Part shown: one piece after another, positions 1 to 6,431 of the stretch
How the letters are laid out: each line of letters opens with the position of its first letter
Position numbering within the stretch: the first letter of the stretch is position 1
Origin: an uncultured Truepera sp.
Lineage (GTDB): Bacteria > Deinococcota > Deinococci > Deinococcales > Trueperaceae
NCBI GenBank assembly: GCA_902806425.1
Contig: CADCWP010000068.1
Location: 1 to 35,176 of the forward strand
DNA: 35,176 nt
Direction: 5' to 3'
Translations under genes and position numbers: made by a program
The notes under the pieces: generated by a model
What the model was told of the DNA's origin: nothing
The model's input: only the letters and a program-made list of their open reading frames with translations
The model's database searches: none

Positions 1-48
1 AGGTTGCTATCAACAACTTCGAGACGAGTCTCAACAACTGCAAGATAA

Positions 49-228
49 AGTGATAAACAGTACGCTTCCAGTCTCAATATCTCCGGAATCCTGCACTTGC
101 GGGCTCAGCTAGAGGCGTGTGCAGCAGCCTGTAAAGCGTGCGGAGATTTGTGCGAACAGCATAAAGATGTGCACGAGCACTGCCGCCTCTGCGAGGCGAG
201 CTGCCGCGAGCTGCTCGGGGCGCTCTAG
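49..228 (+). pseudogene. C-terminal part of a Cys-rich four-helix-bundle copper-binding protein (DUF326/Csp-like), possibly broken
   Basis: The frame ending at TAG 226-228 reads a dense Cys pattern: C-x3-C-x2-C-x3-C, then an HxDxHxH stretch, then C-x2-C-x3-C (for example LEACAAACKACGDLC). This is typical of the C-terminal half of DUF326 / four-helix-bundle copper storage proteins, which hold Cu(I) on Cys residues lining a helical bundle. An in-frame TAA at 46-48 cuts the frame off; family members are usually about 110 residues, and the N-terminal half does not appear in any frame of the first 108 bases. No ATG lies in the open part; TTG at 97 is the best internal start and has no good Shine-Dalgarno. 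It is either a 5'-truncated pseudogene or a frameshifted gene whose start lies outside the window. The stop shares the palindrome CTAG (225-228) with the convergent serine hydrolase. Confidence 0.6.
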
Positions 229-1709
229 GTCAGCGCTACGCCCGTTAAGGTCGGTAGCTCGAGCGCACCGAACTGCACGTTCCAACGCCTTTCTAGCTGC
301 AAATCCGCCCCGCCGAAACGGCAGGTGAAGGTCAGGGCGTGGGGCGTCTCGAGGAAATAAAGCTTAAACGTGAAGGTATCCGCCGCCGTCCACGCCCCGC
401 TTGTCCGGGTAGGCACAGGTTCCGGACTGCTTACCTGAAAAGGAACAGGCCCCGGATTAGGAAGCGCGGTCACGTCCTCTTGCCAAGCGCCGTAACCGCA
501 GCGGATGTGGTGGTCGCCGTCCGCGCCCCGCAGCGTGATCGTCCAGCCGTCACCGTTTTGCCTCAAGGTCAGCTCGAGTAGGTCCGGGGAACGCTGAGAG
601 CTGCTGAAGCGGTACGTCTTGCCCAAATCGTTTTCTGAGGGCGCTGTTTTATCTCCCTGAACCGGCGGGAGGTGAAGGTGCTCGAGCTGCTCCGTCAGTG
701 AACCGTGCGCGGCTGAGTCGTCCGCGAGCGGCGCGTTTTGCATGGCGGGGAGCAGGTGGGTCCAAACCAAATCCAAGACGGTTTGCATGTTTTCGACGGC
801 TCCGGTCAAAGCTAGAACCGTGTCCTGTTCGGGCATGACCACGCAGAACTGCCCGAACGCCCCGTCGCCGCGGTAGGCCCCGTGACGGCAGCGCCAAAAC
901 TGATAGCCGTACCCTTGCGACCAGTCCACGGGCCGGGCCTCGGCGCTCGGCAACGTAAGCCAACGGGTCGCTTCGTCTATCCACGTTTCGGGGATGAGCT
1001 GGCGCTCCCCCCATCGCCCCCTCTGCAAGTAGAGCTGTCCAAACCGGGCGACCGCCTCGGTCGTGAGGTGCAGGCCGGAAAAGCCCTGCTCGAGTCCCGT
1101 TGGGGTCTTTAACCAGTGCGCTTGGGCGATACCTAGAGGCTCCAAAAGGCGAGGGCGGAGGTACCCAAGCAACCCCTCTCCTGTGACCTTATGGATAATC
1201 GCAGCGAGCGTGAGGGTCGCGCCCTGATTGTAGGTGAACATGGTGCCCGGAGGGCGCTCCGGCGGCAGCGCGAGAAAGCCGCGCGCCCAATCGCTTTGTT
1301 GGGCAAAGCGCTCGAATGTGTCGTCCAGATGTCCCGTCGCCATGTTGAGAAGGTCAAGGACGCGCATCTTCTGCACGTAAGGATGCGGCTCCGCCGGGGC
1401 CTCGTCGGGGAAGAACGTAAGTACCGGGTCGTTCACCGACAGACGGCCTTCGGCTACGGCCAGCCCGATGGCGGTCGCGGTAAAGCTTTTGCTGAGCGAG
1501 TAGAGAAGGTGCACCGTGTCGGGACTGTAGGGCGACCACCAGCCCTCGGCGACGACGTGAGCGTGACGCAAGAGCATGACGCTGTGCAGCTCGAGCCCCC
1601 CTTCCGCTGCGGCGTCGATAAAGCTAAGGATCGCCGCCGACGAGACGCCCTGCGCCTCGGGCGTACTGCGGGGTAGTGCCTTTTGGGTCTGAGTCATTGC
1701 ATTGAGCAT
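225..1709 (-). CDS. Serine hydrolase, beta-lactamase/DD-peptidase (class C-like) family
   Basis: The 494-aa protein has the penicillin-binding-protein fold signatures. SxxK is S71-L-S-K74 inside YSLSKSFTATA, with S71 the expected nucleophile. A YN pair (Y160-N161, FTYNQGATL) stands in for the YxN motif, and a GDGAFGQ stretch stands near the third active-site position. These match the PF00144 branch usually annotated as 'serine hydrolase' (esterase, peptidase or beta-lactamase-like); the natural substrate cannot be told from sequence. There is no signal peptide or membrane segment, so it is probably cytoplasmic. The residues after about 350 form an extra beta-rich C-terminal domain. The ATG at 1709 is preceded by GAGG about 5 nt upstream, better placed than the next ATG (1697). 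It runs convergently into the DUF326 remnant with a 4-nt overlap at the stops. Confidence 0.85.
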   Translation of the reverse strand: MLNAMTQTQKALPRSTPEAQGVSSAAILSFIDAAAEGGLELHSVMLLRHAHVVAEGWWSPYSPDTVHLLYSLSKSFTATAIGLAVAEGRLSVNDPVLTFFPDEAPAEPHPYVQKMRVLDLLNMATGHLDDTFERFAQQSDWARGFLALPPERPPGTMFTYNQGATLTLAAIIHKVTGEGLLGYLRPRLLEPLGIAQAHWLKTPTGLEQGFSGLHLTTEAVARFGQLYLQRGRWGERQLIPETWIDEATRWLTLPSAEARPVDWSQGYGYQFWRCRHGAYRGDGAFGQFCVVMPEQDTVLALTGAVENMQTVLDLVWTHLLPAMQNAPLADDSAAHGSLTEQLEHLHLPPVQGDKTAPSENDLGKTYRFSSSQRSPDLLELTLRQNGDGWTITLRGADGDHHIRCGYGAWQEDVTALPNPGPVPFQVSSPEPVPTRTSGAWTAADTFTFKLYFLETPHALTFTCRFGGADLQLERRWNVQFGALELPTLTGVALT

Positions 1710-1789
1710 ACTGCCTCGTCAAGCAGCGACGCGCAAGTCTGGAGGTGGCAGTTCCGTTCTCATGAAACCCTGGTCCGATTCCGTTACAC

Positions 1790-1885
1790 TCACCCGAACA
1801 GGGGAGTAGCCGCCCACCAAAAAAGGGAGCGAGCCGCCGTCATTCCGGAGACCAAAGGTATCCCGGTCGCTCGCACATAAAGGCA
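1790..1885 (+). ncRNA. yybP-ykoY (manganese-sensing) riboswitch in the terC leader
   Basis: The leader carries both hallmark elements of the yybP-ykoY aptamer in the right order: GGGGAGTAGC at 1801-1810 (loop L1) and CCGTCA at 1837-1842 (loop L3), the two segments that form the Mn2+ site in known structures. A helix can form between GCGAGC (1828-1833) and GCTCGC (1869-1874) around L3. The element ends just before a strong Shine-Dalgarno (GAGGAG, 1894-1899) and the ATG at 1906. This RNA class typically precedes TerC/Alx, MntP and P-type ATPase genes, and a TerC-family gene follows here. The exact ends and the regulatory mode (transcription or translation) are inferred. Confidence 0.85.
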
Positions 1886-1905
1886 AGACCTGAAGAGGAG
1901 TCCGT

Positions 1906-2844
1906 ATGGACCTACCGCTTTGGGTTTGGTTTGCGTTTATCGGCGGTGTGCTGGGGATGCTCGCTCTGGATTTGGGTGTCTTTCACCGCAAAGCTCACAC
2001 CGTCAGCGTCAGAGAAGCCGCTATCTGGAGTGCCGTCTGGGTGGCGCTGTCGCTAGCTTTTGCCGGACTCGTTTACGTCTGGCAGGGGCCGGACAAGGGC
2101 CTCGAGTTCATCACCGGCTACCTGATCGAGAAGTCGCTGGCGGTCGACAACATCTTCGTCTTCGTGCTGGTCTTTTCATTTTTCGCCACGCCCCCTATCT
2201 ATCAGCACCGGGTCCTGTTCTGGGGCGTGATCGGCGCGCTGCTGATGCGCGGCGTCATGATCTTTTTGGGCGCGGCCCTAATTGAGCAGTTCCACTGGGT
2301 CTTGTACGTGTTCGGCGGGCTTTTGCTGCTCACGGGCGTCCGGATGCTTTTCCAACGCCATGACAGTGATGTAGACCTCAACAAGAACCCGGCGGTTCGT
2401 CTGGCGCGCCGCCTCTTTCGGGTCAGCGACGACTACGACGGGCAAAAGTTCTTTACGGTCAAAAACGGTGTGCGGATGGCGACGCCGCTGTTTCTGGTGC
2501 TGATCTTCATCGAGTTTACCGACCTGGTGTTCGCGGTCGATTCGATTCCGGCGATTTTCGCCATCACCACAGACCCCTTTATCGTCTTCACGTCGAACGT
2601 GCTGGCAATTTTGGGTCTCCGGAGCATGTACTTTTTGCTCGCGGGCGTCGTTCACCGCTTCGTCTATCTCAAAACCGGCTTGTCGTTCATTCTAGTCTTT
2701 ATCGGCGTGAAGATGCTGCTGCTTGACGTGTTTAAGATACCGACCGCCGCGTCGCTCGGGGTGGTCGCGGGCATTCTCACACTCAGCATCGTACTCTCCC
2801 TCCACAAAACGGCGCGGCAAGAGGCGCTGCCCAGCCGGGAGTGA
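1906..2844 (+). CDS. TerC/Alx family integral membrane protein, probable metal (Mn) exporter
   Basis: The 312-aa protein has about nine hydrophobic segments and the TerC (PF03741) signatures: GYLIEKSLAVDNIFVFVL near residues 66-83, and FAVDSIPAIFAITTDPF with the following TSNVLAILGLRSMYFLL around residues 208-245. Acidic and Asn residues in these membrane motifs (EKSLAVDN, VDSIPA) are the conserved candidates for metal coordination. Relatives (E. coli Alx, Bacillus MeeF/MeeY) export Mn2+ or help metalate secreted enzymes; older annotation calls them tellurium resistance proteins. The yybP-ykoY riboswitch directly upstream strongly supports a manganese role. The Shine-Dalgarno GAGGAG sits 6 nt before the ATG. 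The stop is one base from the stop of the convergent PPOX gene, with no room for a separate terminator. Confidence 0.93.
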   Translation: MDLPLWVWFAFIGGVLGMLALDLGVFHRKAHTVSVREAAIWSAVWVALSLAFAGLVYVWQGPDKGLEFITGYLIEKSLAVDNIFVFVLVFSFFATPPIYQHRVLFWGVIGALLMRGVMIFLGAALIEQFHWVLYVFGGLLLLTGVRMLFQRHDSDVDLNKNPAVRLARRLFRVSDDYDGQKFFTVKNGVRMATPLFLVLIFIEFTDLVFAVDSIPAIFAITTDPFIVFTSNVLAILGLRSMYFLLAGVVHRFVYLKTGLSFILVFIGVKMLLLDVFKIPTAASLGVVAGILTLSIVLSLHKTARQEALPSRE

Positions 2845-2845
2845 G

Positions 2846-3451
2846 CTAGTACAGGGCGTTTCGGTAGCGCCGCTCCATCGCCTCTTGAGACTCGGGCTGC
2901 TCCGTCAGGCCTAGCTGCTCGGTCAACATCTCGTTGGCAGTAGGCAAGGCGGAGCGGTCGACTTGGGCGTCCTCACGCCATAAGTTTGACCGCAGCAACG
3001 CTTTGGCGCAGTGCAGATAGGCTTTGTCGACGTGAATAACGATCACGCTTAGGGGCAGTTTGGTGCCCGCGCAAAACGGCCCTAGCAGCGCCGCGTCCGT
3101 CCGGATTTCGGCGCGACCACCGACCCTGAGCGTTTCGTCAACGCCGGGAATGAGAAAAAGAAGGCCGACGGCGGGGTTTGCCAAAATGTTGGTCAGCGCG
3201 TCGAGGCGGTTGTTCCCCGGCCAGTCTGGGAGGAGCAGGGTGTGTTCGTCAGGGGCGTGAACAAAGCCGCGTGGCCCGCCCCTGGGCGTCGCGTCCGCGC
3301 CAGCGGGGCCGCTCGAGGCGAGCACCACAAAAGGCGACAGCGCGATGAACCGCTGGCAGTGAACGTCGAGCTTCGGCAACTGTTTGCGCTGCGCCCGCTC
3401 GGATGGGGACGGGTAAAGCTCCCGGAGCTGTTTTGCGGTTTCGATCTTCAA
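2846..3451 (-). CDS. PPOX-class FMN-dependent flavoprotein, DR_2398/MSMEG_1061 family
   Basis: The 201-aa split-barrel protein fits the pyridoxamine-5'-phosphate-oxidase-like fold. It shows FIALSPFVVLASSGPAG, then DATPRGGPRGFV, LLLPDWPGNNRLDALTNIL and PAVGLLFLIPGVDETLRVGG, the strand and FMN-phosphate-binding segments of the family named after D. radiodurans DR_2398. The substrate is unknown; relatives bind FMN or F420 and reduce small molecules. The start is TTG at 3449-3451, with GGAGGG 8 nt upstream. That Shine-Dalgarno lies inside the last codons of the frame-shifted Nudix reading frame, which ends at 3455, so the two genes look like a coupled pair. Confidence 0.85.
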   Translation of the reverse strand: MKIETAKQLRELYPSPSERAQRKQLPKLDVHCQRFIALSPFVVLASSGPAGADATPRGGPRGFVHAPDEHTLLLPDWPGNNRLDALTNILANPAVGLLFLIPGVDETLRVGGRAEIRTDAALLGPFCAGTKLPLSVIVIHVDKAYLHCAKALLRSNLWREDAQVDRSALPTANEMLTEQLGLTEQPESQEAMERRYRNALY

Positions 3452-3454
3452 CGT

Positions 3455-3912
3455 TTATCCCTCCGACGCGCTGGTTAAGCCTAGTTTAACCGTTACCCAC
3501 CGAGCAGACACCGACAACGAGCCGGGAATCTCGTCAAGGGCAAAAAACAAAACGCACCGTCGGCGTGCTCATGGCTTAGGTTCAAGGTTTCGCTATGCGT
3601 TGTGGCGTGGTACATCGCCGTCACATAGTAGGCGTTGCGTTTTGGGTAAAAGGTCTCCTTGCCCGAAGCAACACCGAGCAGTTCCAAGGTGTCAACTGTA
3701 AGTCCCGTCTCCTCGAAAAGCTCGCGTGTGGCGGTCTTCTTGAGCGACTCGCCAACTTCCATATGTCCACCCGGCAGGTCCCATTCGCCGTCGTGACGTT
3801 GCACCAGCAAGATTTCACCTGCCGTGTTCATGACGACGACGCCCGCAGCGACGAGGACGACGGGCTCACCTTGCACCGCTCTCATAACGGTACTTGCGTA
3901 GTCCGGCATCAT
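3455..3912 (-). CDS. Nudix hydrolase, 3' end in a shifted frame (-1 frameshift at a T-run)
   Basis: The Nudix box G-x5-E-x7-REUxEExGU is complete at residues 49-71 (GGHMEVGESLKK, then RELFEETGL), so the protein should hydrolyse nucleoside-diphosphate-linked substrates using Mg2+ held by the box glutamates. In the zero frame the protein ends at 3493 (139 aa) with an atypical tail (CFLPLTRFPARC). The -1 frame instead gives FFALDEIPGSLSVSARWV, the usual ending of this subfamily, and stops at 3455 only 3 nt before the PPOX start. The switch falls on T-TTT-TTG (minus strand; plus 3541-3547), a heptamer of the -1 slippery type X-XXY-YYZ. Programmed frameshifting, transcriptional slippage on the T6 run, or a plain indel are all possible. 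The joined product would be about 152 aa. The ATG at 3912 has only a weak AGG upstream. Confidence 0.75.
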
Positions 3913-3960
3913 CTCAGCCTGGGCTGCTCAGTGGACAAAGTCAACCCGCCGATAGCGTAA

Positions 3961-3988
3961 GGCCCGCAACCATGTCGAGCTGCGGGCC
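3961..3988 (-). terminator. Strong hairpin between the DUF3105 gene and the Nudix gene
   Basis: A perfect 8-bp inverted repeat, GGCCCGCA (3961-3968) and TGCGGGCC (3981-3988), has a 12-nt loop. It lies downstream of the minus-strand DUF3105 stop (4011) and upstream of the Nudix start (3912). On the minus strand it is followed only by TTACGC, so it lacks a real T-tract. It could be a weak or Rho-assisted terminator, or an mRNA stabiliser. The palindrome TAAGCGCTTA lies beside it at 3996-4005. Confidence 0.5.
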
Positions 3989-4010
3989 TCTGGCCTAAGC
4001 GCTTAAAGCG

Positions 4011-4676
4011 TTACGCCCCGCCCGCCGGGTGATGGTCGATACCTTCGTACGCCTCCATAAAGGCGTTGACCTTGTCCGGGTTGATCTCATCGAATGCTTG
4101 CAGCCGCCTCCACGCGGTCATGGCGTAAGCAGTCTCTAAATTCTCACGCGGCGCGATCACCACACGGCGGTAACGCGTGGCGTCGTAAGAGGCCTCGAGC
4201 GCGCCCACCCGCTGCTGATTTTCCTCCGGCGTTCCGGCGCGGTACCAGAGGATCACCCCAGCGTCCTCCAAGTTATGCACGAGCAGTTTGTCGGGTTGCA
4301 CCTCGGTGTACGAACCCCAACCCGCGGTGTAAGGCAGGTGCGGCCCCGAGGTCGGGGGGTTCGAGTTGTACCGGGGTTCCGGCGCGGTCTCGCTGATGTG
4401 CGCGTTACCGAGGCTTCCGAACCGCTCTCCCGGCAGCTGCGACTGTCTATAGACGTTGATGCCCGTCGGGACGGCGATAAGGAGCACGACGCCCGCACCG
4501 ATCAGCCACGGGGTCAATGAACGCTTCTGCTGAGGTCTGCGGTTTCTGGCCTTTGTCACCTTGACGGCTGGAGAGGTGCGGGCCGCGCCATCATTAATCC
4601 TAACGATCTTCGCTGCCCCGTCAGTAATTTTAGGGGCCTCAACCTTTTTGACCTTACGCTTGACTTTTGTCGCCAT
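4011..4676 (-). CDS. DUF3105 domain protein, membrane anchored
   Basis: The 221-aa protein has a basic Lys/Arg-rich N-terminus, one membrane segment at about residues 55-75 (PWLIGAGVVLLIAVPTGINV) and an outside domain with the DUF3105 hallmarks: NPPTSGPHLPY, then LLVHNLEDAGVILWY, then RYRRVVIAPRENL and a TAWRR motif. Many DUF3105 proteins have LEHG at the third His position; here it is LEDA, so one putative metal ligand is changed. The function of the family is unknown. There is no Shine-Dalgarno; TAGATT lies 5 nt before the ATG, which suggests a leaderless transcript. The gene reads away from the reductase gene at 4825. Confidence 0.85.
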   Translation of the reverse strand: MATKVKRKVKKVEAPKITDGAAKIVRINDGAARTSPAVKVTKARNRRPQQKRSLTPWLIGAGVVLLIAVPTGINVYRQSQLPGERFGSLGNAHISETAPEPRYNSNPPTSGPHLPYTAGWGSYTEVQPDKLLVHNLEDAGVILWYRAGTPEENQQRVGALEASYDATRYRRVVIAPRENLETAYAMTAWRRLQAFDEINPDKVNAFMEAYEGIDHHPAGGA

Positions 4677-4681
4677 GCTGC

Positions 4682-4687
4682 AATCTA
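4682..4687 (-). promoter_or_regulatory. Leaderless-type -10 box (TAGATT) for the DUF3105 gene
   Basis: On the minus strand TAGATT is followed by 5 nt (GCAGC) and the ATG at 4676. No Shine-Dalgarno is present. A TAnnnT box 5-7 nt before the start codon is the leaderless promoter pattern known in Deinococcus. No clear -35 box is seen. Confidence 0.5.
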
Positions 4688-4824
4688 CCCCGAGCGCGGG
4701 TAAGAAGTTGTCATGTTCCCAACGCCGGGTATTTGGGCGAGCAGATGGTGGAAAGGACCGGGTAAGATCAGTGGCCGTAGTCCTTAAAATGCCTTGGTAA
4801 AGCTACGCTTAGTGAGGGGTGAAT

Positions 4825-5817
4825 ATGGCAAAGGCTGACTTCCGCGCCTTCCGCGTTGAGAAAACCGAGGCCGGGTTTTCCCGAAGTGTTCAAACTCTAG
4901 ACGCCGACACGCTGCCGGACGGGGCGCTCACCGTCGCGGTCGCGTACTCGTCTCTGAACTATAAGGACGCCCTGTCCGCGACCGGGAGTCCCGGCGTCAC
5001 CAAAGCGTATCCGCACACGCCCGGGATCGACGCCGCCGGAACCGTCGTGGCGAGCCGTGACGAGCGTTTTAACGTCGGCGACGAGGTCATCGTCACCTCG
5101 TACGACCTCGGGATGAACACGCCGGGTGGTTTCGGCGAGCTGATCCGTGTTCCCGCCGAGTGGGCTGTCCCTTTACCGGGCGGTCTAGGTCTGCGCGAGG
5201 CGATGGTGCTCGGTACCGCCGGGTTGACGGCGGGCCTATGTCTAGACGCGCTCTTGGCGCACGGTCTCGAGCCCGAGGGGGGGCCGGTCGTCGTGACGGG
5301 CGCGTCGGGCGGGGTCGGCAGCGTGGCTGTGGCGCTGCTCGCGCACCTGGGCTTCGAGACGCTGGCGAGTACGGGTACCAAGGCGGCGCACGGCTGGCTT
5401 AGAAAGCTAGGCGCGTCGGACATCCTCCCGCGCTCCGAACTCGGTGAGGTGACGGAGCGGCCGCTGCTAAAGGCGCGTTTTGCCGGGGCCATCGACACGG
5501 TGGGCGGCGAACCGCTCTCGAACATCGTCAAGTCGCTTAACCCCCGCGCCGCCGTCGCCGCGTGCGGGTTGGTGGCGGGTCCGAAGCTGTCTTTAACAGT
5601 GTTCCCGTTTATCCTCCGGGGCGTGAGCGTGTTGGGCATCGACTCGGCGGCGTGCCCGATGGACGTGCGGCGTCGGGTGTGGGAAAAGCTGGCGGGAGTG
5701 TGGAAGGTTGACCTGTCGGTAGCGACCCGGGAGGTGACACTCGGTGAGCTGAGCGGGGTAATCGATGACATCTTGGCGGGTGTTACGCAGGGGCGGGTGC
5801 TGGTCAGGGTGTGTTAG
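4825..5817 (+). CDS. YhdH/YhfP-type medium-chain oxidoreductase (acrylyl-CoA reductase-like)
   Basis: The roughly 330-aa, zinc-free medium-chain dehydrogenase/reductase has the YhdH/AcuI signature YSSLNYKDALSATGSPGV (about residues 46-63), PHTPGIDAAGTV, the GDEVIVTSYDLGMNTPGGF stretch, and the nucleotide-binding loop T158-GASGGVGSVAV. AcuI-type members reduce acrylyl-CoA to propionyl-CoA with NADPH and detoxify that electrophile. Which enoyl-CoA or quinone-like substrate is used here cannot be seen. A GTG at 4819 opens the frame two codons earlier, but GAGGGG at 4814-4819 is spaced correctly for the ATG at 4825, so I use that. It converges with the MOSC gene across an 11-nt gap that has no hairpin. 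Confidence 0.88.
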   Translation: MAKADFRAFRVEKTEAGFSRSVQTLDADTLPDGALTVAVAYSSLNYKDALSATGSPGVTKAYPHTPGIDAAGTVVASRDERFNVGDEVIVTSYDLGMNTPGGFGELIRVPAEWAVPLPGGLGLREAMVLGTAGLTAGLCLDALLAHGLEPEGGPVVVTGASGGVGSVAVALLAHLGFETLASTGTKAAHGWLRKLGASDILPRSELGEVTERPLLKARFAGAIDTVGGEPLSNIVKSLNPRAAVAACGLVAGPKLSLTVFPFILRGVSVLGIDSAACPMDVRRRVWEKLAGVWKVDLSVATREVTLGELSGVIDDILAGVTQGRVLVRVC

Positions 5818-5828
5818 GTCAAGGTGAG

Positions 5829-6311
5829 CTAGAGAGGCTCGAGCGCGTCCCCTACTGTGATCTCTCCTTCTTCCACGACGCGCGCCAAAATCCCGCCGTG
5901 ACCCCGCACCGCGTTGTATCCCCCCGGCCCGAGCGCCTCCTCCATCCGTGAGCACGGGTGGCACAGCCCCGCGCCCTCGAATACTGCGCCGCCGATCCGA
6001 AAGCGCCGACTTTTAAGCGCGAGCAGGTTGATTCCCGAGACGACGAGGTTGCGCCGGAGCCGTTCGGGGGTCGCCTGGCTGCCGGACAGGGCCGTGATGA
6101 CCGGCAGGTGTTCGGCCTGAATCAAGGTGACCTGCCGCGCTGAACTCGAGCTACGTTCGCTGCGGTGGTCGCCCGCCAAACCGCGCCCCGGCAGGGCCCG
6201 CGCTCTCTCTAAACGCACCGTCGGCGCGCGCCGCGCCGGACGCACCAAGATGTGCTCGAGCCGCCCCCTTTGGGGCAGCGTGTCTAAAAGTTCCTTTACC
6301 GTCCGGACCAT
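5829..6311 (-). CDS. MOSC domain protein
   Basis: The 160-aa stand-alone MOSC domain (the C-terminal domain of molybdenum cofactor sulfurases) has PGRGLAGDHR near residues 41-50, RQVTLIQAEHL at 59-69, RRNLVVSGINL at 86-96 and the Cys-bearing GLCHPCSRMEE with C117 and C120. The conserved Cys is thought to handle sulfur or bind the molybdenum cofactor. Stand-alone MOSC proteins such as YiiM act in reduction of N-hydroxylated bases; the partner is unknown here. There is no Shine-Dalgarno; TAAGGT lies 6 nt before the ATG, as in other probable leaderless genes of this window. It is divergent from the subtilisin-like gene. Confidence 0.88.
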   Translation of the reverse strand: MVRTVKELLDTLPQRGRLEHILVRPARRAPTVRLERARALPGRGLAGDHRSERSSSSARQVTLIQAEHLPVITALSGSQATPERLRRNLVVSGINLLALKSRRFRIGGAVFEGAGLCHPCSRMEEALGPGGYNAVRGHGGILARVVEEGEITVGDALEPL

Positions 6312-6317
6312 TTCACA

Positions 6318-6323
6318 ACCTTA
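6318..6323 (-). promoter_or_regulatory. Leaderless-type -10 box (TAAGGT) for the MOSC gene
   Basis: On the minus strand TAAGGT is followed by TGTGAA and the ATG at 6311, giving 6-nt spacing with no Shine-Dalgarno. It shares the short divergent region with a plus-strand TATGAT at 6332-6337 that could serve the protease gene. Confidence 0.45.
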
Positions 6324-6431
6324 ACGCACGCTATGATGGTGTTATGGACGCGTGTGAAACGCGTGACGGTCGTCTTTCAGCGACGCCGACTTGAGGCGAT
6401 ACGAGGCCGCTCTGGCCCAACAGGAGGCATG

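Noticed and set aside
119-328. 69-aa plus-strand frame at the window start
   Set aside because: It overlaps the DUF326 frame and the 3' end of the serine hydrolase, is rich in Arg/Ala/Ser as expected for an out-of-frame reading of GC-rich coding DNA, and has no Shine-Dalgarno.
1785-1790. TACACT as the -10 of the terC promoter
   Set aside because: It would start transcription at the edge of the riboswitch and leave no 5' strand for its first helix, so the true promoter is probably further upstream.
4959-5771. 270-aa minus-strand open frame
   Set aside because: It lies wholly antisense to the YhdH-like reductase, which has clear family motifs. The translation is Ser/Pro/Thr-rich without motifs, typical of antisense shadows in high-GC genes.
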